From Candidatus Colwelliibacteriota bacterium (GTDB lineage: Bacteria > Patescibacteriota > Minisyncoccia > UBA6257 > Colwellbacteraceae): a DNA stretch of 6,567 bases. Positions 1-4,881 of this stretch are shown here, one piece after another (position 1 is the first letter of the stretch; each line of letters begins with the position of its first letter). The stretch covers positions 1 through 6,567 of the forward strand of contig DAIDBC010000026.1 in assembly GCA_027310265.1 (NCBI GenBank), read 5' to 3'. The position numbers and the translations under genes are program-made. The notes beneath the pieces were generated by a model. It made no database searches and was not told the DNA's origin. It was given only the letters and a program-made list of their open reading frames with translations.

Positions 1-559
1 ACCGTTCCTTATGCCGATTGAAGATATCTTCTCAATTGAAGGTCGTGGCACGGTCGTAACCGGCCGCGTAGAACGTGGTAAAATCAAGGTGAACGACGAG
101 ATTGAGGTTATCGGCCTCTGTCCTACCCAAAAGACGGTTATCACTGGAATCGAAATGTTCCAGAAGACATTGGATGAAGGGATTGCCGGAGACAATATCG
201 GTATTCTCTTGAGAGGTCTGAAAAAGGAAGATGTAGAGCGGGGTCAGGTTATCGCCAAGCCCGGTTCGGTTACGCCGCACACTGAATTCGAGACTGAAGT
301 ATATATCCTTTCCAAAGAGGAAGGCGGCCGTCACACCCCGATCTTCGGAGGTTACAAGCCGCAGTTTTATATCCGCACTACTGACGTTACGGGTGAAATT
401 ACTCTTCCGCAGGGCACTGAAATGGTTATGCCTGGCGACACGGTTAAATTTATCGTGAAGCTTGTCGCCCCAGTTGCCCTTGAAGAAAAACAGCGTTTTG
501 CAATTCGTGAAGGAGGTAAAACGGTCGGAGCGGGAGTTGTAACCAAGATTCTTAAGTAA
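1..559 (+). CDS. tuf: Elongation factor Tu, C-terminal part (5' end outside window)
   Basis: EF-Tu is the GTPase that carries aminoacyl-tRNA to the ribosomal A site in the cytoplasm. Only the last ~185 residues are present, read from base 2 (first residues PFLMPIEDIF); the GTP-binding domain lies upstream of the window. Domain 2 is seen from GRGTVVTGRVERG onward, and domain 3 from about PHTEFETEVYILSKEEGGRH to the end. Conserved blocks include GGRHTPIF, PQFYIRTTDVTG, MVMPGD and RFAIREGGKTVGAGVV, all intact and without frameshift. An internal ATG at position 11 is not the start, because conserved EF-Tu residues run upstream of it to the window edge. The gene ends with TAA and is followed by a strong hairpin, consistent with tuf closing the str operon (rpsL-rpsG-fusA-tuf) just before the S10 operon. 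Identity is certain. Confidence 0.98.
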   Translation, partial: PFLMPIEDIFSIEGRGTVVTGRVERGKIKVNDEIEVIGLCPTQKTVITGIEMFQKTLDEGIAGDNIGILLRGLKKEDVERGQVIAKPGSVTPHTEFETEVYILSKEEGGRHTPIFGGYKPQFYIRTTDVTGEITLPQGTEMVMPGDTVKFIVKLVAPVALEEKQRFAIREGGKTVGAGVVTKILK

Positions 560-569
560 GCATTTAAGC

Positions 570-600
570 AAGCGACCCCGCTTCAGGCGGGGTCGCTTCT
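570..600 (+). terminator. Hairpin after tuf, probable intrinsic terminator or attenuator
   Basis: A perfect 12-bp inverted repeat, AAGCGACCCCGC (570-581) and GCGGGGTCGCTT (587-598), encloses a 5-nt loop (TTCAG). It begins 11 nt after the tuf stop codon. The stem is GC-rich and very stable. The U-tract is weak: only TTCT follows the stem core, then A-rich sequence. Termination may therefore be partial, letting some transcription continue into rpsJ; an RNA-processing or 3'-end-stabilising role is also possible. The rest of the 560-632 spacer shows no convincing promoter. Confidence 0.75.
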
Positions 601-632
601 AAAAACTTCGCGAGCACATTTCGAACACAATA

Positions 633-965
633 ATGGCGAAGGCAAAGGAATCGGTAGATAACGGCAAGTTGCGCCTGAGGATCAGGTCTTACGACCATCG
701 TCTGGCTGATAATTCCTGCCGTCAAATTATCGAAGCGATGCAACGTCTTGGCGCGACGGTTGTGGGTCCGTTGCCCTTACCCACCGAGTTCAAGCGTTAC
801 ACCGTGAATCGCTCCACTTTCGTGCATAAGAAGTCGCGCGAGCAGTTTGAAATGCGCATCCACAAGCGCCTGATTGATATATTGAAACCGGCTCCGAAGA
901 TAATCGAGTCTCTTCGGGATTTGAACCTGCCTGCCGGTGTTGATATTGAGATAAAGATGGTGTAA
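633..965 (+). CDS. rpsJ: 30S ribosomal protein S10
   Basis: S10 (uS10) belongs to the head of the 30S subunit and in many bacteria also acts as NusE in antitermination. The 110-residue product is slightly longer than the E. coli protein (103) because of an N-terminal extension of about seven residues (MAKAKESVDNG) before the conserved start of the fold (KLRLRIRSYDHRL). The conserved loop GPLPLPTEFKRYTVNRSTFVHKKSREQFE and the C-terminal LPAGVDIEIKM block are present. The ATG follows an A/T-rich stretch (ACACAATA) with no Shine-Dalgarno. It is the first gene after the tuf hairpin, the classical first gene of the S10 operon. It is separated from rplC by an unusually long structured spacer, which may make its expression partly independent of the genes downstream. 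Confidence 0.97.
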   Translation: MAKAKESVDNGKLRLRIRSYDHRLADNSCRQIIEAMQRLGATVVGPLPLPTEFKRYTVNRSTFVHKKSREQFEMRIHKRLIDILKPAPKIIESLRDLNLPAGVDIEIKMV

Positions 966-968
966 TAT
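940..968 (+). promoter_or_regulatory. Weak candidate promoter at the end of rpsJ
   Basis: TTGATA (940-945) resembles a -35 box (5 of 6 to TTGACA). After a 17-nt spacer, TAATAT (963-968) resembles a -10 box (4 of 6 to TATAAT). Transcription would begin near 975, at the start of the structured spacer. The match could easily be chance in AT-rich codons, so this is only a candidate for a start site that would produce the leader separately from rpsJ. Confidence 0.2.
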
Positions 969-969
969 T

Positions 970-1010
970 GGGTTGTTCCGGACCCGCGTTACGACGCGGT
1001 CCGCAACGCC
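970..1010 (+). other. Leader hairpin 1
   Basis: The lower stem pairs GGGTTG (970-975) with CAACGCC (1004-1010), bulging G1008. The upper stem pairs CGGACC (979-984) with GGTCCG (998-1003), then GCG (986-988) with CGC (995-997) after a bulged C985. The terminal loop is TTACGA, and TTC (976-978) forms a 3-nt bulge. With about 15 base pairs, mostly GC, it should be stable. The 5' strand GGTTGTT (971-977) is identical to the 3' strand of hairpin 4. Confidence 0.55.
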
Positions 1011-1013
1011 AAT

Positions 1014-1077
1014 AACCGTTGCACAAACCTCCGTCCTGCAATAGCGGGAGCGCGTTTGATGTAAGGAGCGAACGGTT
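1014..1077 (+). other. Leader hairpin 2 (long interrupted stem)
   Basis: Three helices stack on one another. AACCGTT (1014-1020) pairs with AACGGTT (1071-1077). CAAAC (1024-1028) pairs with GTTTG (1054-1058). TCCTGC (1034-1039) pairs with GCGGGA (1044-1049) around an AATA tetraloop, with one T-G pair. The segment ATGTAAGGAGCG (1059-1070) stays unpaired on the 3' side; it holds a start-stop codon pair and an AGGAG motif. Confidence 0.5.
1047..1064 (+). other. SD-preceded start-stop codon pair (ATG TAA)
   Basis: GGAG (1047-1050) is followed after 8 nt by ATG (1059-1061) and directly by TAA (1062-1064). The spacing is ideal for a ribosome binding site, yet the reading frame holds a single codon. 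It is the best SD-ATG combination seen in the window and lies in the middle of the structured spacer. It could be a ribosome landing or stalling site affecting the downstream hairpins, or plain coincidence. Confidence 0.25.
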
Positions 1078-1096
1078 CCCCGCATTAGAACGGGGA
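1077..1096 (+). other. Leader hairpin 3
   Basis: A perfect 6-bp stem, TCCCCG (1077-1082) with CGGGGA (1091-1096), closes an 8-nt loop (CATTAGAA). It abuts hairpin 2, sharing only T1077, so the two could stack coaxially. Confidence 0.5.
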
Positions 1097-1103
1097 CAGG
1101 TTT

Positions 1104-1133
1104 AAACAGCCGACCTCCTCGGTTGTTTTATTT
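1104..1133 (+). terminator. Terminator-like hairpin directly before rplC
   Basis: AAACAGCCGA (1104-1113) pairs with TCGGTTGTTT (1119-1128) over 10 bp with one G-T wobble, around the loop CCTCC. It is followed by TATTT, so the 3' arm and tail give a U-rich run (TTTTATTT, 1126-1133). This is the form of an intrinsic terminator. Transcription stopping here would end at the very start of rplC, and the hairpin also covers the place where an rplC ribosome binding site would be. Whether it acts on transcription, translation or both cannot be told from sequence. Confidence 0.6.
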
Positions 1134-1139
1134 GTGAAA

Positions 1140-1574
1140 ATGGCTGTGAAAGGTAAAAAAATTAAGATGACCCAGGTTTGGAAGGACGACATTGCCCTTC
1201 CGGTTACGCTGGTCGAGGTGCCATCCGGAGTTGATAATATTGATTTTAAGTCCGGCGATTTGGTTATGGTTAGCGGCAAGTCCCGCGGCCGCGGCTTTCA
1301 GGGGGTGGTTAAACGCCACGGCTTTGGTGGCGGGCCGAAGACTCACGGCCAGAAAAACCGCTGGCGCGCTCCGGGGTCTATCGGTGCAACCGCTCCGCAG
1401 CGGGTGATCAAGGGAACGCGGATGGCCGGACGGATGGGCGGAAACCGCGTTACGCTCAAAAACTTGACCGTGGTTGATATTGATGCGGACAAGAAAGTTA
1501 TCTCGTTGAAGGGCGCAGTTCCGGGGGCGAGGGGCACGACTATCGAAATATCGCCGGCAAAGAATTCTAAATAG
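1140..1574 (+). CDS. rplC: 50S ribosomal protein L3, internally shortened
   Basis: L3 (uL3) is an early-assembly protein of the 50S subunit whose extended loop reaches toward the peptidyl transferase centre. The N-terminus (GKKIKMTQVW, then LPVTLVEV) and the loop and C-terminal half are clear: SGKSRGRGFQGVVKRHGFGG, THGQKNRWRAPGSIGATAP, MAGRMGGNRVT and VKGAVPG-like LKGAVPGARG. The product is only 144 residues, against about 205-210 usually. Aligned by eye with E. coli, about 20 residues lie between the VEV strand and the SKGKGF-type motif where E. coli has about 83, an in-frame loss of about 60. The E. coli glutamine methylated by PrmB (Gln150) falls on Ala here. I chose the ATG at 1140 because its AAAATG context matches neighbouring starts; a GTG at 1134 would add two residues. 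It follows the terminator-like hairpin. Confidence 0.93.
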   Translation: MAVKGKKIKMTQVWKDDIALPVTLVEVPSGVDNIDFKSGDLVMVSGKSRGRGFQGVVKRHGFGGGPKTHGQKNRWRAPGSIGATAPQRVIKGTRMAGRMGGNRVTLKNLTVVDIDADKKVISLKGAVPGARGTTIEISPAKNSK

Positions 1575-1582
1575 ACGGACAG

Positions 1583-2215
1583 ATGAAAGCGGATTTGTAC
1601 AACAACAAAAACGAGAAAGTCGGAACGGTGGATTTGCCAGAGCGTGTTTTCGGTGTCCGCTGGAACGCGGATCTGGTACATCAGGCGCTCACCACCCAAC
1701 TCGCCAATTCGCGTGGCTTATCCGCGCACGTCAAGAATCGTGCCGAGGTTTCTGGTGGCGGGAAAAAACCGTGGCGGCAGAAAGGTACCGGCCGGGCACG
1801 GCACGGCTCGATTAGATCCCCCTTATGGCGCAAAGGCGGAGTGACGCATGGTCCCAACCCCGAGCGCAATCTCAGTGTGAAGTTGAATAAAAAGATGCGC
1901 GAGAAAGCGATCTTCGCCGTCCTATCGCGCAGGCTGCGGGATAACGAAATAAAATTTGTCGATGCTTTCGGCCTTACCGAGCCGAAAACCAAAATAGTAG
2001 CCGGTATTTTAGAAAAACTTCTTTCCTCGAAACGTTTGAACGTCGCAATAGTTGCTAGCGGTGAAAAAATTCCTCGCGCTAGCCGCAATCTGAACGAGAC
2101 TAAGGTCATCGACCCTAAGACTCTGAACGTTTACGATCTTTTAAAGCACAAGCTTATCTTGGTTGAGAAAGAGGCATTGCCGGTAATCGAAAAGCACTAC
2201 CATGCCACAAAATAA
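1583..2215 (+). CDS. rplD: 50S ribosomal protein L4
   Basis: L4 (uL4) binds 23S rRNA domain I, and its long loop helps line the peptide exit tunnel. In E. coli free L4 also represses the S10 operon. The 210-residue product has the usual length. The tunnel loop is well conserved: VKNRAEVSGGGKKPWRQKG near residues 50-68, then GTGRARHGSIRSPLWRKGG and VTHGP to about residue 91. The C-terminal half shows the expected LSVKLNKKMREKAIFAVLS helix and the KVIDPKTLNVYDLLKHKLIL region. The ATG lies 8 nt after the rplC stop with no strong Shine-Dalgarno. The end overlaps rplW by 14 nt, suggesting translational coupling. L4 is the obvious candidate ligand for the structured spacer upstream of rplC, but that is inference. 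Confidence 0.97.
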   Translation: MKADLYNNKNEKVGTVDLPERVFGVRWNADLVHQALTTQLANSRGLSAHVKNRAEVSGGGKKPWRQKGTGRARHGSIRSPLWRKGGVTHGPNPERNLSVKLNKKMREKAIFAVLSRRLRDNEIKFVDAFGLTEPKTKIVAGILEKLLSSKRLNVAIVASGEKIPRASRNLNETKVIDPKTLNVYDLLKHKLILVEKEALPVIEKHYHATK

Positions 2216-2489
2216 ATTCACCGTCATCAAGAAACCGTGGATTACCGAGAAAGCTGCAATGCTGGCCGAGAGCGGTAAGTATGTCTTCGTCGTAGATAAA
2301 GACGCGCAAACTAAGCAAATAAAAGAGGCGCTTGGTCGGATTTACGGCGTACATGTCCTTAAGGTAAATATCGTGAACGTTCCTGCCCACTACGGCCGAG
2401 GCCTGCAAAGAACGACCGAAAAAGGTGCATATAAAAAGGCGATTGTGACCCTGAAAAGCGGCGAGAAAATTGACATTTTACCGCAATAA
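2202..2489 (+). CDS. rplW: 50S ribosomal protein L23
   Basis: L23 (uL23) sits at the exit of the nascent-peptide tunnel and in bacteria is the docking site for trigger factor and signal recognition particle. The 95-residue product is of ordinary length. Recognisable blocks are IKKPWITEKAAML (residues 9-21), YVFVVDKDAQTKQIKEAL, YGVHVLKVNIVNVP, and the basic tip loop around residues 61-80 (HYGRGLQRTTEKGAYKKA). The start lies inside the last codons of rplD (14-nt overlap), with no Shine-Dalgarno. A 29-nt gap then separates it from rplB. Confidence 0.96.
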   Translation: MPQNKFTVIKKPWITEKAAMLAESGKYVFVVDKDAQTKQIKEALGRIYGVHVLKVNIVNVPAHYGRGLQRTTEKGAYKKAIVTLKSGEKIDILPQ

Positions 2490-2518
2490 AGAGAAGATGC
2501 TGCGGATTTTAGCAAAAA

Positions 2519-3358
2519 ATGATTAAACGTTACGGACCATATACCCCTTCTAGGCGTTCGATGAGCGTCGTTCACTACGGCGTGCTTTCCAATGCAAAGC
2601 CGATGAAGCGAGCGACCAAAGGGATAAAACGCTCCGCGGGTCGCAATAATCAAGGTCGCATCACTATGCGCCATCAAGGCGGCGGAGTAAAAAGGCTGTA
2701 TCGGGCAGTCGATTTTCGCCAGGCCAAATTAAATATCCCAGCCAAAATTGAAACTTTAGAATACGATCCCTATCGCAGCGCATTCATCATGAAGGTGCTC
2801 TACCGCGACGGTGACCGTCGTTATCACCTTGCCCCCGAGGGAGTAAAAGTAGGAGAAACGGTTATGACCGCTGTTGACGCTGCACCTAAACCAGGTAACC
2901 GTTTAACGCTTAAGAATATCCCGGTTGGTTACGGCGTATATAATATCGAACTTCACCCGGGCAGAGGCGGACAAATCGTGCGTAGCGCCGGCAACCAAGC
3001 CCAGGTCTTGGCACAAGAATCTGGCTACACCCATCTGAAGATGCCTTCCGGTGAGGTGAGAAAAGTTCTTTGGGATAATTTTGCTTCGGTTGGGCAGACC
3101 TCCAATCCGGATTGGAATCTGGTTTCGATCGGCAAGGCCGGCCGGAGCAGGTTAATGGGTATCCGGCCTACTGTCCGAGGGACAGCGATGAACCCGGTGG
3201 ACCATCCGTATGGAGGCGGCGAAGGTCGCCAGCCTCGCGGCACCAAACGCCCCAAGACGCTGTGGGGCAAAGTCACCGGCGGTCATAAAACTCGCCGTCG
3301 CAGAAAGTATTCCGCGAGACTTATTGTTTCCCGTCGTGTTAGAAAAAGCCGTAAGTAA
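2519..3358 (+). CDS. rplB: 50S ribosomal protein L2
   Basis: L2 (uL2) is a large conserved 50S protein near the peptidyl transferase centre, needed for subunit association. The 279-residue length is normal. Landmarks include GRNNQGRITMRHQGGG, VDFRQAK, LEYDPYRSAFI, the KPGNRLTLKNIPVG block, RSAGNQAQV, and RPTVRGTAMNPVDHPYGGGE in the C-terminal domain. The functionally important histidine (His229 in E. coli) is kept at residue 229, while the second His of the usual DHPHGGG is Tyr231. The C-terminus (KTLWGKVTGGHKTRRRRKYS) is strongly basic. The N-terminus MIKRYGPYTPSRR fits the family start, and AAAAAATG precedes it without Shine-Dalgarno. It is followed 4 nt later by rpsS. Confidence 0.97.
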   Translation: MIKRYGPYTPSRRSMSVVHYGVLSNAKPMKRATKGIKRSAGRNNQGRITMRHQGGGVKRLYRAVDFRQAKLNIPAKIETLEYDPYRSAFIMKVLYRDGDRRYHLAPEGVKVGETVMTAVDAAPKPGNRLTLKNIPVGYGVYNIELHPGRGGQIVRSAGNQAQVLAQESGYTHLKMPSGEVRKVLWDNFASVGQTSNPDWNLVSIGKAGRSRLMGIRPTVRGTAMNPVDHPYGGGEGRQPRGTKRPKTLWGKVTGGHKTRRRRKYSARLIVSRRVRKSRK

Positions 3359-3362
3359 TAAA

Positions 3363-3710
3363 ATGAGCCGAAGCAGCAAAAAAGGACCGTACGTCGACCC
3401 CCGCCTGTTAAAGAAAATCTCAGGTCTGAAACCAGACGCCAAAACGGTAATCAAGACCTGGAGCAGGGATTCCGAAATATCTCCCGAGATGGTTGGTTTT
3501 ATTTTCGGCGTGCACAACGGCAAGGACTTTGTGTCAGTAACCGTTACCGAGGAAATGGTCGGACACCGTCTGGGTGAATTTTCGCCAACACGCAAGTTTG
3601 TAAGGCACGGCGGCAAGATTCAAAAAGAACTGGAGCTGAAGGCGGCCGAAGCCGGCAAAGCTGCTGCTGTAGCGGCCAAAACTGCAACCGAAACTAATAA
3701 TAAGAAGTAG
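3363..3710 (+). CDS. rpsS: 30S ribosomal protein S19
   Basis: S19 (uS19) lies in the 30S head, pairs with S13 and contacts the 50S at an intersubunit bridge. The core matches the family: MSRSSKKGPYVDPRLLKKI at the N-terminus, then TWSRDSEISPEMVG, VHNGKDFVSVTVTEEMVGH and LGEFSPTRKFVRHGGK. The protein is 115 residues against about 92 usually; residues ~92-115 form an extra Ala- and Lys-rich tail (AAEAGKAAAVAAKTATE). The start was set at 3363 because the family begins with exactly this kind of MSRS-KKGPY sequence. A longer frame reaching back to 3210 lies wholly inside rplB and adds no S19-like sequence. Seven nucleotides separate it from rplV. Confidence 0.96.
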   Translation: MSRSSKKGPYVDPRLLKKISGLKPDAKTVIKTWSRDSEISPEMVGFIFGVHNGKDFVSVTVTEEMVGHRLGEFSPTRKFVRHGGKIQKELELKAAEAGKAAAVAAKTATETNNKK

Positions 3711-3717
3711 CAATTAA

Positions 3718-4230
3718 ATGGCGGCAACCGAAAACAAAGCTAAATTACGTAATCTGCACATCGCTCCCAGGAAGGTGCGCAGGGTTGCTAACCTGATTAA
3801 AGGAATGCCGGTTGAAGAGGCTTTGGCTCAACTGACCCTGCATCCGGCAAGGCCGTCCGGACCGCTTGTGAAACTGATCCGTTCGGCAGTCGCGAATGCG
3901 AGGAGCAAGGGAATGAAGGTTGAAATATTGGCAGTGAAATCAATTATGGTAGATGAAGGACCGATGCTTAAGCGAGCATTACCGCGGGCGATGGGCCGCA
4001 CAACGCCGATTCACAAGAAGTTTAGTCATGTTACCTTGATACTTGGCGAGTCGGCTTCGCCGAAACCGGTTCGCTTTGATCTATCTAAAGCCGAAAAGAA
4101 GCCGAAGAAAGAGAAGAAACCGTCCAAGTCTACTAAGGCCAAAACTGCGCCGGAGGCCAAGGCGGAACAGAAGAAAACTTCCGGAAAGCCCGGTTTCTTC
4201 AAGCGGGTTTTCAGACGCAAATCAATTTAG
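3718..4230 (+). CDS. rplV: 50S ribosomal protein L22 with C-terminal extension
   Basis: L22 (uL22) contacts all 23S rRNA domains, and its long beta-hairpin lines the exit tunnel beside L4. The core covers residues ~1-112: LHIAPRKVRRVANLIKGMPV near the start, SAVANARSKG, and the hairpin VDEGPMLKRALPRAMGRTTP to HKKFSHVTLIL. The product is 170 residues, about 60 longer than the E. coli protein. The extension is rich in Lys, Pro, Ala and Ser (residues ~120-157) and ends in a basic aromatic patch, GFFKRVFRRKSI. Such tails ending in F.RRK are, from memory, frequent in CPR bacteria and may contact rRNA near the tunnel exit surface. It starts 7 nt after rpsS and ends 8 nt before rpsC. Confidence 0.96.
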   Translation: MAATENKAKLRNLHIAPRKVRRVANLIKGMPVEEALAQLTLHPARPSGPLVKLIRSAVANARSKGMKVEILAVKSIMVDEGPMLKRALPRAMGRTTPIHKKFSHVTLILGESASPKPVRFDLSKAEKKPKKEKKPSKSTKAKTAPEAKAEQKKTSGKPGFFKRVFRRKSI

Positions 4231-4238
4231 AACCTAAA

Positions 4239-4880
4239 ATGGGACACAAAGTAAGACCGGATTCATATCGTTTGGGGGTGATCAAGGGCTGGGACGCAAA
4301 GTGGTTTTCGCCCAAGTATGCGGCGGCTTGGCTTGCCGAAGACGAGAAGATCCGTGGAGTGATCATGAAAAAAATTGGCCAGGCCGGCATTGCTCGAATC
4401 GAGATCGAGCGCTTGAGCGATCGCTACCGTATTTTGATAAAGGCCAGCCGACCGGGTTTGATTATCGGCCGCGGCGGGAAGGGGATTGAGGAGCTGACTA
4501 AAGCAATTGAGAAAGTTATGCGTTCCAAAGTCGGCTTGAGTTTAAACGTCGAGGAACTTAAACGTACAGAGCTTTCAGCTCAGGTGGCGGCGCAGAATAT
4601 CGCCTGGGATTTGGAGCGGAGGATGCCGTTCCGCCGGACAATGAAAAAACATCTTGAGTCTTACTTCCAACACCGCGAGGTGCAAGGCGCAAAGGTGGAA
4701 ATTGCTGGTCGTCTGGACGGCGCAGAAATTTCCCGCACGGAACATTTAAGCCGCGGTAAACTGCCGCTTTCTACGCTCCGAGCCAACGTTGATTATGGCG
4801 AAGCAACCGCTTTCTGCTCCTACGGCACGGTTGGTATAAAAGTTTGGATTTACACTGGCGAAGTTTTCGACAAAAAATAG
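4239..4880 (+). CDS. rpsC: 30S ribosomal protein S3
   Basis: S3 (uS3) forms part of the mRNA entry channel on the 30S head and contributes to mRNA helicase activity. The N-terminus MGHKVRPDSYRLGVIKGWDA is typical. A type II KH domain follows, with the GXXG loop as IIGRGG at residues ~75-80. The C-terminal domain holds the mRNA-entry basic residues (FRRTMKK, residues 131-137, matching E. coli R131/R132 region), GRLDGAEISRTE and the final GIKVWIYTGEV. At 213 residues it is shorter than E. coli S3 (233), missing only the variable C-terminal tail. The ATG follows CCTAAA without Shine-Dalgarno. One nucleotide separates the stop from the rplP start. Confidence 0.97.
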   Translation: MGHKVRPDSYRLGVIKGWDAKWFSPKYAAAWLAEDEKIRGVIMKKIGQAGIARIEIERLSDRYRILIKASRPGLIIGRGGKGIEELTKAIEKVMRSKVGLSLNVEELKRTELSAQVAAQNIAWDLERRMPFRRTMKKHLESYFQHREVQGAKVEIAGRLDGAEISRTEHLSRGKLPLSTLRANVDYGEATAFCSYGTVGIKVWIYTGEVFDKK

Positions 4881-4881
4881 A

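Larger units (their letters stand above)
966..1139 (+). promoter_or_regulatory. Structured spacer between rpsJ and rplC: candidate cis-regulatory leader RNA
   Basis: This 174-nt stretch has no recognisable gene, although every other spacer after rpsJ is 29 nt or shorter. It folds by eye into four successive hairpins with almost no unpaired sequence between them: 970-1010, 1014-1077, 1077-1096 and 1104-1128. The last has terminator form and ends about ten bases before the rplC ATG. Such an arrangement resembles ribosomal-protein leaders, in which a protein product (L4 for the E. coli S10 operon) binds mRNA to shut down transcription or translation. In E. coli that leader lies before rpsJ, not after it. 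I do not recognise this as any named riboswitch or r-protein leader family. The regulatory role is inferred from structure and position only. Confidence 0.6.

Noticed and set aside
966..1064. The rpsJ frame stays open for 32 codons after its TAA stop, ending at the ATGTAA
   Set aside because: S10 ends normally at the TAA, the extension shows no similarity to S10 I can recognise, and 32 open codons are expected fairly often by chance at this base composition.
970..1133. T-box riboswitch, because GGACC...CGCGGTCC recalls T-box anti-terminator sequences and a terminator follows
   Set aside because: There is no stem I specifier loop, no complete T-box consensus, and the gene downstream is a ribosomal protein rather than an aminoacyl-tRNA synthetase or amino acid gene.
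1134..1574. GTG at 1134 as the rplC start
   Set aside because: It is possible, but it abuts the U-run of the hairpin; the ATG two codons later has the AAAATG context shared by several neighbouring starts and gives a plausible L3 N-terminus.
2497..2526. Nine-codon frame in the rplW-rplB gap, overlapping the rplB start
   Set aside because: It is too short to judge, lacks a properly spaced ribosome binding site, and frames of this size are common by chance.
3210..3710. A 166-codon frame giving S19 a 51-residue N-terminal extension
   Set aside because: The added part lies wholly inside conserved rplB codons in another frame and shows no S19-like sequence; the family start MSRSSKKGPY is at 3363.
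4186..4211. Inverted repeat AAAGCCCG / CGGGTTTT near the end of rplV
   Set aside because: It lies in the coding sequence, has a long loop and one wobble pair, and has no U-tract after it; rpsC follows within the same compact run.
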